DNA of 64,000 nt from JANNPJ01 sp965200525 (GCA_965200525.1 OZ241368.1:6944001-7008000), one strand, 5' to 3'; positions 1 to 9,765 are shown, numbered from the stretch's first letter. The notes: generated from the sequence alone by a model not told the origin. Numbers and translations: made by a program.

Positions 1-373
1 AGCCGCCGAGGTCGGGAATGAACGCCTCACCCAGCCGGTGCAACAGCGGGCCGCAGAATAGGATCGGGATCCGGCTGGCCCCGGCGTGGGCGTCGATGTC
101 GGCCACGTGAGCGTGATCGACGTTGCTCGGGTCGAGCCGCAGTTCCCCCTCGGGGCCGGGCACCTCCTCGACCTGGACGCCGTGCAGCTCGAGCAGGCCG
201 GTGACGACGGTCACGTCTCGAATGGCCGGCACGTTACGCAGCACACTCGGTTCGTCACCGAGAAGCGCGGCCACCATGGCCTTGGAGACGAAGTTCTTGG
301 CCCCGCGCACCTGCAGGCTGCCCACCAGTGGGGTGCCACCGTGAATCGTGAGTACGTCGTTCATGACAGCCAT
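1..373 (-). CDS. murA: UDP-N-acetylglucosamine 1-carboxyvinyltransferase, N-terminal part (cut by window edge)
   Basis: Catalyses the first committed step of peptidoglycan synthesis, enolpyruvyl transfer from PEP to UDP-GlcNAc in the cytoplasm. About 124 residues are visible of a family near 420. The N-terminus carries the MurA/EPSP-synthase signature GAKNFVSKAMVAALL with the conserved Lys-Asn pair, and later HAGASRIPILFCGPLLHRLG. Start chosen at 373: GGAGG lies 9 bases upstream (383-387), while an in-frame ATG at 364 is less well placed. The gene lies downstream of hup on the same strand with a strong hairpin between them. The C-terminus and the active-site Cys loop are outside the window. 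Confidence 0.93.
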   Translation of the reverse strand, partial: MAVMNDVLTIHGGTPLVGSLQVRGAKNFVSKAMVAALLGDEPSVLRNVPAIRDVTVVTGLLELHGVQVEEVPGPEGELRLDPSNVDHAHVADIDAHAGASRIPILFCGPLLHRLGEAFIPDLGG

Positions 374-406
374 CGTGTACTACCTCCGCGTCCGGCCCCA
401 ACTCAT

Positions 407-447
407 GCACGTGGCGGGCCACCCGATCGGGTCGGCCCGCCACGTGT
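407..447 (-). terminator. Strong hairpin between hup and murA
   Basis: A 13-bp perfect stem (408-420 with 434-446, arm CACGTGGCGGGCC) encloses a near-palindromic loop. There is no U-tract, as is common for actinobacterial terminators. It lies 40 bases past the hup stop and upstream of the murA ribosome-binding site, so it probably ends hup transcription. Confidence 0.75.
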
Positions 448-486
448 GCGGTGCTCGTTACGTCATGGAGAAGCGGTGGAACGGGT

Positions 487-1371
487 TCAGCGAGCGGTAC
501 GGCGGGTGGTCGTCTTCTTGGCCGGCGTGGGGGCCGGGGTCTTGGCCGCGGTCCGGCCGGCGGTGGCCTTGGCCGGGGTGGCCTTGGTCGCCGTCTTGGC
601 CGGGGTGACCGTCTTGACGGCCGGGGCCTTGCGGGCCGGGGTGGCCTTGGTGGCGGTCGTCTTCACGGCCGTCGTCTTGGCCGGGGTGGCCTTGGTCGCC
701 GTCGTCTTGACCGCGGCGGTCTTGCGAACGGCGGGAGCCTTGGTCGCGGCCACCTTCGTCGCCGGAGCCTTGGTCGCGGTCGTCTTCACGGCCGTCGTCT
801 TGGCCGGGGTGGCCTTGGTCGCCGTCGTCTTGACCGCGGCGGTCTTGCGAACGGCGGGAGCCTTGGTCGCGGCCACCTTCGTCGCCGGAGCCTTGGTCGC
901 GGTCTTGGCCGCGGTCGCCTTGGTGGCGGCGGCCTTGGTCGCGGTGGTCCGGGTGACGGCGGTCTTCGCCGGCGCCTTGGTCGCGGCCGTCTTGCGGGTG
1001 GTGGTCTTGGCCGCACTGGCGGCCGCGGCGGCGGCGCCCCGGGTGGTGGCCGCCCGGACGACGCCGGTGGCGCCGATGATCGGCTTCGGCAACGTGCGGG
1101 GCTCGGCCACGTAGGCCTTGAACGACGTACCGGCGCGGAACCGCGGCACCGACGTCTTCTTGATCCGGACCTTCTCGCCGGTGCGCGGATTGCGGCCGGT
1201 GCGGGCGTTACGAACCGCCTTCTCGAACGACCCGAAGCCGCTGATGGTGACCTTTTCGCCCCGCACGACGGCGCGGGTGATCGTGTCGATCACCGCGTCG
1301 AGGGCGTCGGCGGCGGACTGCCTGCCCCCAAGGCGGTCCTGCAATGCCTCGACGATCTCTGCCTTGTTCAC
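487..1371 (-). CDS. hup: HU-family nucleoid protein with long Lys/Ala-rich C-terminal tail (HupB/HupS type)
   Basis: DNA-binding nucleoid protein, 294 aa. Residues 1-90 form a typical HU domain (NKAEIVEALQDRLGG at the start, then GFGSFEKAVRNARTGRNPRTGE and the arm). The rest is a tail of TKAPA/KTTATKATPAK repeats like the tails of mycobacterial HupB and Streptomyces HupS, which bind DNA non-specifically. Start is GTG at 1371, with GGAGG 5 bases upstream; a longer upstream reading to 1452 has no HU-like sequence. The tail contains a perfect 123-bp tandem duplication (658-903). Neighbours leuD upstream and murA downstream are classic actinobacterial context. The tail makes the protein about three times the length of E. 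coli HU. Confidence 0.95.
   Translation of the reverse strand: MNKAEIVEALQDRLGGRQSAADALDAVIDTITRAVVRGEKVTISGFGSFEKAVRNARTGRNPRTGEKVRIKKTSVPRFRAGTSFKAYVAEPRTLPKPIIGATGVVRAATTRGAAAAAASAAKTTTRKTAATKAPAKTAVTRTTATKAAATKATAAKTATKAPATKVAATKAPAVRKTAAVKTTATKATPAKTTAVKTTATKAPATKVAATKAPAVRKTAAVKTTATKATPAKTTAVKTTATKATPARKAPAVKTVTPAKTATKATPAKATAGRTAAKTPAPTPAKKTTTRRTAR
658..903 (-). repeat. Perfect 123-bp tandem duplication inside the hup tail
   Basis: Bases 658-780 and 781-903 are identical over all 123 positions, so the unit encodes 41 residues of the basic tail twice without changing frame. Flanking tail repeats are only approximate, so this copy looks recent and may vary in number between strains. Confidence 0.95.
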
Positions 1372-1486
1372 TGATTCCTCCGGTGCACGGATCGAGTGGA
1401 TACTCGATGTCGCACACGACGGTACGGGCTGCGACCTGGATAAATCCAACACAGCGGACGGTTTTGTCGTTGTGTCTCAACGCAAA

Positions 1487-1528
1487 CCGGCGCCCCGGAG
1501 GCCCTGATCAGGGCTCTCGAGGCGCCGG
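1487..1528 (-). terminator. Hairpin downstream of leuD
   Basis: Arms 1487-1507 and 1508-1528 pair over 21 positions with one mismatch and two G-U pairs, centred on TGATCA. It lies between the leuD stop and hup on the same strand, so it probably separates leuCD transcription from hup. No U-tract is seen. Confidence 0.65.
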
Positions 1529-1603
1529 TCGGCATTCTCACAGAATTGGCTTATCGCCTGTGTCACAATTCTTTTCGACGCCGAATGGGCCTCGAAAACC
1601 GCC

Positions 1604-2200
1604 TCAGCGAGCAGGCAGAGTGGTCGGCAACCAGGTCGGACGATTTTCTTCGAAATCTCCCACCTGATCGACGTGTTGCAAGGTCAGACCGATGTCGTCG
1701 AGGCCCTCCAGGAGGCGCCAGCGGGTGTAGTCGTCGACCTCGAAGGGCACCGTGAGGTCCTCGCAGACCACCGTCCGGGCGGTCAGATCGACCGTCACCT
1801 CGGTCCCCGGGCGGCTTTCCAGGGCCGCCCAGAGCTGCTCCACGTCGTCCGGTCCGACCGCCGCGGCGAGCAGGCCCTGCTTTCCGGCGTTGCCCCGGAA
1901 GATGTCGGCGAACCGGGACGAGATCACGACCCGGAAGCCGTAGTCGTTGAGCGCCCAGACGGCGTGCTCCCGGGAGGAGCCGGTGCCGAAGTCGGGTCCG
2001 GCGACCAGGACCGAACCCTGGCTGTAGGGCGCCCGGTTGAGGATGAACTCCGGGTCGTTGCGCCAGGCGGCGAACAGCCCGTCCTCGAACCCGGTCCGTG
2101 TCACCCGCTTGAGGTACACGGCCGGGATGATCTGATCGGTGTCGACGTTGGACCGGCGCAACGGGACGCCGATCCCCGTGTGCGTGCTGAACTTGTCCAT
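1604..2200 (-). CDS. leuD: 3-isopropylmalate dehydratase small subunit
   Basis: Small (swivel-domain) subunit of isopropylmalate isomerase, which converts 2-isopropylmalate to 3-isopropylmalate in leucine synthesis and acts with LeuC. It has 198 aa, normal for the family. Clear motifs are [15 protein letters not shown] near the N-terminus and [18 protein letters not shown], the loop contacting substrate. Start is ATG at 2200 with AGGAG 6 bases upstream; a TTG one codon earlier is possible. It follows leuC by 26 bases and is surely co-transcribed with it. Confidence 0.97.
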   Translation of the reverse strand: MDKFSTHTGIGVPLRRSNVDTDQIIPAVYLKRVTRTGFEDGLFAAWRNDPEFILNRAPYSQGSVLVAGPDFGTGSSREHAVWALNDYGFRVVISSRFADIFRGNAGKQGLLAAAVGPDDVEQLWAALESRPGTEVTVDLTARTVVCEDLTVPFEVDDYTRWRLLEGLDDIGLTLQHVDQVGDFEENRPTWLPTTLPAR

Positions 2201-2226
2201 CAAACGCTCCTAGGGTCTCGGCGGAT

Positions 2227-3627
<1,401 letters not shown>

Positions 3628-3680
3628 GTTGATCATCCTCCATCCGACATCACACCGGTCCGGCCGGCGATTCGTGGTCG

Positions 3681-3712
3681 AGCTTGCGTCTCGACTGATG
3701 AGACGTCAATAT
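3681..3712. promoter_or_regulatory. Overlapping divergent leuC and ndgR promoters with an inverted-repeat operator
   Basis: Plus strand: TTGCGT (3684-3689), 17-bp spacer, CAATAT (3707-3712), then ATG of ndgR 6 bases later, so ndgR mRNA is probably leaderless. Minus strand: TTGACG (3704-3709), 17-bp spacer, CAAGCT (3681-3686) for leuC. An inverted repeat CGTCTC-N7-GAGACG (3687-3705) fills the spacer of both promoters. Position and symmetry fit a binding site for the IclR-type product of ndgR. The promoter calls are read from sequence only. Confidence 0.75.
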
Positions 3713-3718
3713 CGCTAC

Positions 3719-4444
3719 ATGGACAAGAGTAGCGGAGTCGGCGTGCTGGACAAGGCCGCCGTGTTGCTGGGGGCGCTCGAGGCCGGGCCGTCCACGCTGG
3801 CCCAGCTGGTCATCGCGACCGGGCTGGCCCGGCCCACGGCCCACCGGCTCGCGGTCGCCCTGGAGCACCACCGGCTGGTCGGGCGCGACCTGCAGGGCCG
3901 TTTCGTGCTCGGCCCCCGGCTGGCAGAGCTGGCCGCCGCGGCCGGGGAGGACCGGTTGCTGGCCGCCGCCGGCCCGGTGCTCACCGCCCTGCGCGACCAC
4001 ACCGGCGAGAGCGCCCAGCTGTTCCGCCGGCAGGGCGATCAGCGGGTCTGCGTGGCCGCCGCCGAAAGGCCGGTGGGCCTGCGTGATTCCATTCCGGTCG
4101 GCTCGGCCCTGAGCATGCTGGCCGGCTCGGCCGCCCAGACCCTGCTCGCCTGGGAGGAGCCGGACCGCCTGCACCGCGGGCTGAACGGGGCCCGGTTCAC
4201 CGCCACCACCCTCTCCGCGGTGCGCCGCCGGGGCTGGGCCCAGAGCATCGCCGAGCGCGAGGCCGGCGTCGCCTCGGTGTCGGCGCCGGTCCGCGGGCCG
4301 TCCGGCCGGGTGGTCGCGGCGGTCTCCATCTCCGGGCCGATCGAGCGCTTCACCCGCCAGCCCGGGCGCCAGCACGCGACCGCGGTGGTGGCCGCGGCCG
4401 GCCGGCTGACCGACGTACTGCGCCGGTCGAATTCGGCCGGCTGA
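3719..4444 (+). CDS. ndgR: IclR-family transcriptional regulator of leucine biosynthesis (NdgR/LtbR type)
   Basis: DNA-binding regulator, 241 aa. An N-terminal winged helix-turn-helix (about residues 8-60, STLAQLVIATGLARPTAHR) is followed by an IclR effector domain (ESAQLFRRQGDQRVCVAAAE, GVASVSAPVRGPSGRVVAAVSISGP split over residues 70-230). From memory it closely matches Streptomyces NdgR and Corynebacterium LtbR, which repress or activate leuCD and other amino-acid genes. Start at 3719 is set by the -10 box 6 bases upstream; extensions back to 3629 have no conserved sequence. Divergent from leuC, with an inverted repeat between the two genes that suggests autoregulation together with leuCD control. 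Confidence 0.95.
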   Translation: MDKSSGVGVLDKAAVLLGALEAGPSTLAQLVIATGLARPTAHRLAVALEHHRLVGRDLQGRFVLGPRLAELAAAAGEDRLLAAAGPVLTALRDHTGESAQLFRRQGDQRVCVAAAERPVGLRDSIPVGSALSMLAGSAAQTLLAWEEPDRLHRGLNGARFTATTLSAVRRRGWAQSIAEREAGVASVSAPVRGPSGRVVAAVSISGPIERFTRQPGRQHATAVVAAAGRLTDVLRRSNSAG

Positions 4445-4451
4445 GCCCCAC

Positions 4452-4470
4452 TGGATAGGGGTACTATCCA
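4452..4470 (+). promoter_or_regulatory. MerR-gene operator overlapping its -10 box
   Basis: A perfect 7-bp inverted repeat TGGATAG-N5-CTATCCA ends 4 bases before the ATG at 4475. It contains TACTAT (4462-4467), a good -10 box 7 bases from the ATG, so the transcript should start at or next to the start codon. Binding here would directly control the gene's own promoter. Confidence 0.75.
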
Positions 4471-4474
4471 ACCG

Positions 4475-5140
4475 ATGCGCATCTCCGAACTGGCCCGCAG
4501 AGCCGACGTCACGATCCCGACGGTGAAGTTCTACCTCCGCCAGGGGCTGCTGCCCGAAGGTCTGGCCACGGCGGCCACCCGGGCCGAGTACAGCGAGGCC
4601 CACCTCAACCGGGTCCGGCTGATCCGGGCCCTGGTCGACGTCGGCGGTCTGTCGCTCTCCCAGGTGCGGGCCCTGCTGGCCACCCTGGACGAGCACCAGG
4701 CCGGCGACCTGCCGGCGACGACGGCCACCGGACGCCCGGCCGGCCGGCCCCGGAAGGGCCCGAAGGTCAACCCGGCCAAGGTGCTGGCCTCCGTGCACGC
4801 GGCCCTGCCGCCCGAACCCCCCGAGCACCAGCTCGGGACGGCGCGGGCCAAGGCCGCGGTCTCGGCCCTGGGCTGGAAGGTGGACGCCGACTCGGTGTCG
4901 CTGCGCCAGCTGGAGGCCGCCCTGGCCGTGCTGGACGCGCTCGGCCTCACGCCGAGCGTGGCCACCCTGCTGACCTACGGAGAGGCGGCCGAGAAGGTCG
5001 CCCGGGCCGACGTCGACAGCCTGCCCGACGGCCCGGGCGCCGCCGCGGTGCGCCACCTGGTGCTGGGCACGGCGATCTATGAGCCGGTGCTCCTCGCCCT
5101 GCACCGGCTGGCCCAGCAGAACGCGTTCGGCCGACGCTGA
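4475..5140 (+). CDS. MerR-family transcriptional regulator
   Basis: A 221-aa protein with an N-terminal MerR winged helix (MRISELARRADVTIPTVKFYLRQGLLPEG, residues 1-29, then the wing and a dimerisation helix to about residue 75). The C-terminal 130 residues are Ala-rich and helical and show no metal-binding Cys pattern, so the ligand is unknown. No divergent target gene is present, and the operator at its own start suggests simple autoregulation. The mRNA is probably leaderless. A strong hairpin follows the stop. Confidence 0.85.
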   Translation: MRISELARRADVTIPTVKFYLRQGLLPEGLATAATRAEYSEAHLNRVRLIRALVDVGGLSLSQVRALLATLDEHQAGDLPATTATGRPAGRPRKGPKVNPAKVLASVHAALPPEPPEHQLGTARAKAAVSALGWKVDADSVSLRQLEAALAVLDALGLTPSVATLLTYGEAAEKVARADVDSLPDGPGAAAVRHLVLGTAIYEPVLLALHRLAQQNAFGRR

Positions 5141-5170
5141 TCCGCTGAACGAGACTGATCCGCTGAACGA
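5137..5170 (+). repeat. Short direct repeat at the end of the MerR gene
   Basis: The 16-bp sequence CTGATCCGCTGAACGA occurs at 5137-5152 and again at 5155-5170 (period 18). It spans the MerR stop codon and looks like a small local duplication. Confidence 0.9.
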
Positions 5171-5211
5171 CGACCGGCCCGCCACTCCGAGGAGTGCGGG
5201 CCGGTTGTCGT
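5167..5211. terminator. Bidirectional hairpin between convergent genes
   Basis: Arms 5167-5188 and 5191-5211 pair almost fully (core CCGGCCCG with CGGGCCGG, then CACTCC with GGAGTG), with one bulged base. It lies between the MerR gene and the convergent gene ending at 5243, so it can end both transcripts. Confidence 0.75.
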
Positions 5212-5242
5212 CAGAGCCGGGCGGGCTCGCGGGGAGCCGGAA

Positions 5243-5698
5243 CTAGCTGCCGGCCTCGCCGCTGAACTGCGCGGCCTCGTTCTGGGCCGAGGACACCATC
5301 GAGTCGACGGTCTGGCCGTTCGGGCCACCGTCGTCGATCAGCTTGCGCAGCAGCACGAGCTCGATCCGGGCCAGGTCGGGCTCGTCGAGCTTCTCCAGCA
5401 CGGCCCCGACGGTGGCCTCGTCGCCGAGCACGGAGCGGACCAGGGCCTCGGCCGCACCCGGGTCGACCGCGACCGGGGTGGACGCGTAGGGGGCGGCCGC
5501 GGCGGCGACGAACCCGGGGATGTCGGAGGCCGGCTGCTCAGTGCCGAATCGCCGGCCGACCGCCTGGTAGAACGCGGCCCCGACGATCTCGCCGAAGGCG
5601 TTCCAGCCCGGCTCGTCGAGCGTGCTGGTGCGCTCGGGGTAGGACCGCAGATCACCTGCGAGCAGGTCCCTGACCAGTTGTCCGATCTGGGCCGTCAT
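5243..5698 (-). CDS. Conserved-looking hypothetical protein
   Basis: I do not recognise this 151-aa protein. Start is ATG at 5698 with GGAGG 6 bases upstream, better than any of the extensions back to 5791. The sequence is acidic and mostly helical (TAQIGQLVRDLLAGDLRSYP at the start, FVAAAAAPYASTPVAVDPGA in the middle, IELVLLRKLIDDGG near the end). It has no signal peptide, no membrane segment and no Cys motif. It lies downstream of tRNA-Glu on the same strand and converges on the MerR gene. It may be a small cytoplasmic protein; function is unknown. Confidence 0.7.
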   Translation of the reverse strand: MTAQIGQLVRDLLAGDLRSYPERTSTLDEPGWNAFGEIVGAAFYQAVGRRFGTEQPASDIPGFVAAAAAPYASTPVAVDPGAAEALVRSVLGDEATVGAVLEKLDEPDLARIELVLLRKLIDDGGPNGQTVDSMVSSAQNEAAQFSGEAGS

Positions 5699-5816
5699 GA
5701 TTTTCCTCCGTCGATCAGCAGTTTGGAGCCAGCAGTGGCTATACCGCGGGTCGGCCAGAGAGTATCGGACACGACGACGACCCCCGACCATATCGGTCGA
5801 GGGCCATCGAAACGGG

Positions 5817-5889
5817 TAGCCCCGACGGGATTCGAACCCGCGCTACCGCCTTGAGAGGGCGACGTGCTAGGCCGCTACACAACGGGGCC
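5817..5889 (-). tRNA. tRNA-Glu (CTC anticodon)
   Basis: A 73-nt cloverleaf: acceptor GGCCCCG pairs with CGGGGCT (one G-U), the anticodon loop is CTCTCAA on a 5-bp stem, and the T-loop is TTCGAAT. The discriminator is A and CCA is not encoded. It follows tRNA-Gln by 35 bases on the same strand, downstream of gltX, whose product charges it. Confidence 0.96.
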
Positions 5890-5924
5890 ACTACTGACGC
5901 TCGTCTTCGAGAAGAAGAGAGTCG

Positions 5925-5996
5925 CTGGGGTACTAGGACTCGAACCTAGAATAACTGAACCAGAATCAGTCGTGTTGCCAATTACACCATACCCCA
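5925..5996 (-). tRNA. tRNA-Gln (CTG anticodon)
   Basis: A 72-nt cloverleaf: acceptor TGGGGTA pairs perfectly with TACCCCA, the anticodon loop is TTCTGGT on stem ACTGA/TCAGT, and the T-loop is TTCGAGT. The discriminator is G and CCA is not encoded. It lies 93 bases past the gltX stop. With gatCAB in the same window, this tRNA is probably first charged with Glu and then amidated. Confidence 0.96.
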
Positions 5997-6089
5997 ATGG
6001 GATACCCCGACCGCCGGCGAGGAGCACCGGTGGTCGTTGCGACCCGACGACAGATGTTAGCGGGCCGCCGGGCCGCACCCCAAATCAGA

Positions 6090-7661
6090 TCAGCCGACGG
6101 CGAGCGCGTCGTCCAGCCGGTCGCTCAGCGCGGCCAGCCGGGCCAGGGTCGAATCGCGCCCCAGGATCTCCATCGACTCGAACAGGGGCGGCGAGATCCG
6201 CCGTCCGCTGACCGCCACCCGCAGCGGCCCGAAGGCGAACTTGGGCTTGATCCCCAGGCCCTCCACGACGGCCGCGCGCAGGGCCGCCTCCAGCTCGGCG
6301 GCGGTCCAGCCCAGCTCCGGGTCCGACAGCACCGCCCGGGCCGCGGCCAGCACGGACGCCGACTGGGCGGTGTCCTTGGTCACGGTGGCCAGGGCGTCGT
6401 CCTCGATCACCAGAGCGTCGTCGGCGACGAACAGGAAGCCGACCATCACCGGGGCCTCCCCGAGCAGCTGGATCCGGGTCTGGATCAGGGGCCCGGCCTC
6501 GTCGAGGGCGGCGAGCTGGCCGGCGGTGGGCGAGGCGGGCAGCACCCCGGCGTCCTGCAGGAACGGGATCAGCCGCTGGGTGAAGTCGGCCGGGTCGAGC
6601 CGGCGCAGGTGCTCGGCGTTGATCGCCTCGGCCTTCTTGAGGTCGAACCGGGCCGGGTTGCCGTTGACGTCGGCGATGTCGAAGGCGGCCACCATCTCGG
6701 CCATCGAGAACACGTCGTGGTCGTCGGCGATCGACCAGCCGAGCAGGGCGAGGTAGTTCAGCAGGCCCTCGGGCACGAAGCCGCGGGCCTTGTGCAGGAA
6801 CAGGTCGGACTCGGGGTCGCGCTTGGAGAGCTTGCGGTTGCCCTCCCCCATCACGTACGGCAGATGGCCGAACCGCGGTACCGAGGCGGTGTAGCCCAGC
6901 TCGACCAGCGCCGACCAGAGCGGGATCTGGCGCGGGGTGGAGGAGAGCAGATCTTCGCCCCGCAGCACGTGGGTGATCCCCATCAGGGCGTCGTCGATCG
7001 GGTTGACCAGGGTGTAGAGCGGGCTGCCGTCGGCCCGCACGACCACGAAGTCGGGCACGCTGCCGGCCGGGAAGCTGACCGGGCCGCGGATCAGGTCGTC
7101 GAAACCGATGTCGGCGTCCGGCAGCCGGAACCGCAGCACCGGGGCCCGGCCCTCGGCTCGGAAGGCCGCCTTCTGGTCGTCGGTCAGGTGCCGGTCGGCG
7201 TTGTCGTAGCCGAGCTTGGGGTCGCGCCCGGCGGCCCGGTGGCGGGCCTCGATCTCGGCCGGCGTGGAGAACGACTCGTACACGTAACCGCCGGCGACCA
7301 GCTTCTCGATCACCTCGGCGTAGATCGGGCCGCGCCGGGACTGCCGGTAGGGCTCGTGCGGGCCGCCGAGCTCGACCCCCTCGTCCCAGTCGATGCCCAG
7401 CCAGCGCAGCGCGGCCAGCAGCTGCTGGTAGCTCTCCTCGCTGTCGCGGGCGGCGTCGGTGTCCTCGATCCGCAGCACCAGGGCGCCGCCGGTGTGCCGG
7501 GCGTAGGCCCAGTTGAACAGGGCCGTCCGGATCAGCCCGACATGCGGGGTTCCGGTCGGGGACGGGCAGAACCGGACCCGGACCGAGGACGACGGGGGGC
7601 CGGGGGCGGCCGCGGGGCCGGTCGACGAACCGGCTTCTGAGCTGAGTTCTGGGCTGGTCAT
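6090..7661 (-). CDS. gltX: Glutamyl-tRNA synthetase
   Basis: Class I aminoacyl-tRNA synthetase, 523 aa, ligating Glu to tRNA. The HIGH-type motif is [19 protein letters not shown] (about residues 31-49), and the KMSKS-type loop is [12 protein letters not shown]. The ACA/zinc region [15 protein letters not shown] is typical. The N-terminus has about 25 extra Ser/Pro-rich residues before the catalytic core. It is followed directly by tRNA-Gln and tRNA-Glu. The presence of gatCAB and absence of a glutaminyl-tRNA synthetase here suggest a non-discriminating enzyme that also charges tRNA-Gln; that part is inference from pathway logic. Confidence 0.97.
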   Translation of the reverse strand: MTSPELSSEAGSSTGPAAAPGPPSSSVRVRFCPSPTGTPHVGLIRTALFNWAYARHTGGALVLRIEDTDAARDSEESYQQLLAALRWLGIDWDEGVELGGPHEPYRQSRRGPIYAEVIEKLVAGGYVYESFSTPAEIEARHRAAGRDPKLGYDNADRHLTDDQKAAFRAEGRAPVLRFRLPDADIGFDDLIRGPVSFPAGSVPDFVVVRADGSPLYTLVNPIDDALMGITHVLRGEDLLSSTPRQIPLWSALVELGYTASVPRFGHLPYVMGEGNRKLSKRDPESDLFLHKARGFVPEGLLNYLALLGWSIADDHDVFSMAEMVAAFDIADVNGNPARFDLKKAEAINAEHLRRLDPADFTQRLIPFLQDAGVLPASPTAGQLAALDEAGPLIQTRIQLLGEAPVMVGFLFVADDALVIEDDALATVTKDTAQSASVLAAARAVLSDPELGWTAAELEAALRAAVVEGLGIKPKFAFGPLRVAVSGRRISPPLFESMEILGRDSTLARLAALSDRLDDALAVG

Positions 7662-7842
7662 GATGCGCTCAGCCTACTCAGCCCGGCGTCGGTGCTGCTG
7701 TTCACCGACCGTGACGGTGTGACCCCTCTGTTGGTCTCCACCACCCGTACGGCCCTGACGCCGGGCACGGGCTGTCGCCGATGCTGGGTGAGCTTCAAGT
7801 GACGGTTGGTATGCGCTCAGTAACACCCATGGAAGAGGCGGC

Positions 7843-9759
7843 ATGAGTTCCAGGCTCAGGATGAGCAGACGTGTTTCGGGCCCGCTGCTGGCGGCACTGA
7901 TCGCGTCGGTCGGGTTCAGCTCGGTCGGCGCCGCGAGCGCCACGGCCGCGGTGGACCCCGGCCCCGCTCCGGCGGCCGGTTTCCCGGCCGCCACCGCCGC
8001 GGGCCACTCGAACGGCCGGGTCAAGGTGGTCGTGCGCGGCACTCCCGGCTCGACCGCGGCCCTGGCCCGCCAGGTGCGCGCCCGTCACGGCCGGGTGACC
8101 CGGCTCCTGCCGATCATCGACGGCGTGGCCGCGACCGTGCCCGCCGCCGCGGTGGCCGCTCTGCGCTCGGACCCCGACGTGGTCTCGGTCACCCCCGACG
8201 CCGCCGGTCACGTGACCTCGGTCAACCCGAGCCTCGGCTACGACCCGGGCACCGACACCGGTTCCCTCGACCTGGTGACCCAGCTGGTCGGGGCCCGCTC
8301 CATGTGGTCGGCCGGCTGGACCGGCAAGGGCGTCGACGTGGCCCTGATCGACACCGGCGTGGCCCGGGTCCAGGGGCTGAAGTCCGGCAACGTGGTCAAC
8401 GGACCGGACCTGTCCACTGACTCCACCTCGACCGCTCTGCGCTACTCCGACAGCTACGGTCACGGCACCCACATGGCCAGCATCATCGCCGGCCGGGACG
8501 CGGTCTCCACCCCCGCCGGGTACGCGACCGACAACGGCAGCACCGGCACCGCCAAGTTCGACGGCGTCGCCCCCGACGCCCGGATCATCGACATCAAGGT
8601 CGGCGCGACCGACGGCGCCGCCGACGTCTCCCAGGTGATCGCCGCGATCGGCTGGGTCACCCAGCACGCCCACGACCCGGGCCTGAACATCCGGGTCCTG
8701 AACCTGTCCTACGGCACCGCATCGACCCAGGACTACAGCCTCGACCCGCTCTCGTACGCGGCCGAAGCGGCCTGGCGCAAAGGCGTCGCGGTGGTCGTGG
8801 CGGCCGGCAACGACGGCACCAAGAACGTCGACCTGGCCGACCCGGCGCAGGATCCGGCCGTGATCGCGGTCGGGGCCGAGGACCCGAACGGCACCCTCAG
8901 CACCCTGAACGACACGATCCCGGACTTCTCCAACCGGGGCACCAGCAAGCGCCACGTGGACGTCGTGGCTCCGGGCACGCACGTCCTCGGGCTGCGGGTT
9001 CCCGGCAGTGTGGTCGACCTGACCAACCCGTCCGCCGCCGTCGGCACCCGGTTCCTGCGCGGCAGCGGCACCTCCCAGGCCACCGCGGTCACCTCGGGCG
9101 TGGTCGCCCTGCTCCTGCAGGCCCGCCCCGACCTCACCCCGGACCAGGTCAAGTGGGCGATCAGCACCTCGGCCACGCAGCTGCTGTTCGGCACAGTGAC
9201 CAACCGAGGGGCCGGCATGGTGAACGCCCGGTCGGCCCTGACGTGGGCCAATTCGCTCCTGCTGCCTTCGCAGTCGAGCCTGGTCCGCGACGCCGCCTAC
9301 GGGACGGGCCTCGGTTCCCTGGAGGCTTCCCGGGGAACGGCGCACCTCACCCTGGGCAGCACTGTGATCGCCACCACCACCGCCACCGTGAACGGCGTCC
9401 TGACCAGCACCACAACCACCACCACGACCCCGGCCGGGACCGCCCTGAGCGGCGAGAAGGACATCTTCGGCACCGCGTGGAACGCCAAGACCTGGGCCCC
9501 GACCGCGCTGGCCGGCACCGCCTGGAACGGTGGCTCCTGGCGGGGCAACACCTGGACCGGCACGAGCTTCAACAGCACCGGCGACTGGAACGCGGTGGCC
9601 TGGACCGCCCCGTCCTGGGACGGTTCGGCCTGGGCCGGGCGGACCTGGGTCGGGCGCACCTGGGTGGCCGACGGCTGGAGCGGCCGGACCTGGGTGAGCA
9701 ACTCCTGGTCGGGCCGGACCTGGGTGGACCAGTCCTGGTCGAGCGGCACCTGGAGCTGA
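7843..9759 (+). CDS. Secreted subtilisin-like serine protease (S8) with Trp-rich C-terminal repeats
   Basis: A 638-aa exported protease. The signal peptide is about residues 1-36 (basic start, hydrophobic LLAALIASVGFSSVGAA, then ASATAA). An inhibitor-like propeptide covers about 55-125. The catalytic triad is visible: Asp170 in VALIDTGV, His207 in YGHGTHMASI, Ser411 in GSGTSQATAV, with oxyanion Asn323 in AAGNDG. After the catalytic domain, residues from about 546 form Trp-rich repeats (SGRTWV, AGRTWV, TAWNGGSW) to the C-terminus, possibly for wall or surface binding. There is no C-terminal membrane anchor. A GGDEF-EAL gene begins 6 bases after the stop, implying co-expression. The ribosome-binding site GGAAGAGG precedes the start. 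Confidence 0.93.
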   Translation: MSSRLRMSRRVSGPLLAALIASVGFSSVGAASATAAVDPGPAPAAGFPAATAAGHSNGRVKVVVRGTPGSTAALARQVRARHGRVTRLLPIIDGVAATVPAAAVAALRSDPDVVSVTPDAAGHVTSVNPSLGYDPGTDTGSLDLVTQLVGARSMWSAGWTGKGVDVALIDTGVARVQGLKSGNVVNGPDLSTDSTSTALRYSDSYGHGTHMASIIAGRDAVSTPAGYATDNGSTGTAKFDGVAPDARIIDIKVGATDGAADVSQVIAAIGWVTQHAHDPGLNIRVLNLSYGTASTQDYSLDPLSYAAEAAWRKGVAVVVAAGNDGTKNVDLADPAQDPAVIAVGAEDPNGTLSTLNDTIPDFSNRGTSKRHVDVVAPGTHVLGLRVPGSVVDLTNPSAAVGTRFLRGSGTSQATAVTSGVVALLLQARPDLTPDQVKWAISTSATQLLFGTVTNRGAGMVNARSALTWANSLLLPSQSSLVRDAAYGTGLGSLEASRGTAHLTLGSTVIATTTATVNGVLTSTTTTTTTPAGTALSGEKDIFGTAWNAKTWAPTALAGTAWNGGSWRGNTWTGTSFNSTGDWNAVAWTAPSWDGSAWAGRTWVGRTWVADGWSGRTWVSNSWSGRTWVDQSWSSGTWS

Positions 9760-9765
9760 TCGCCG

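Noticed and set aside
451..1374. Long open frames on the strand opposite hup, rich in Gly/Arg or Ala/Val repeats.
   Set aside because: They are produced by the repetitive GC-rich tail of hup read in other frames; they have no ribosome-binding site and no known domain.
7690..7800. A short plus-strand frame reading SVLLFTDRDGVTPLLVSTTR, resembling the start of a NUDIX hydrolase, in the gap between gltX and the protease.
   Set aside because: It ends after about 37 residues without a NUDIX box, and no remnant of the rest of the gene follows. The resemblance is too weak to call a pseudogene.
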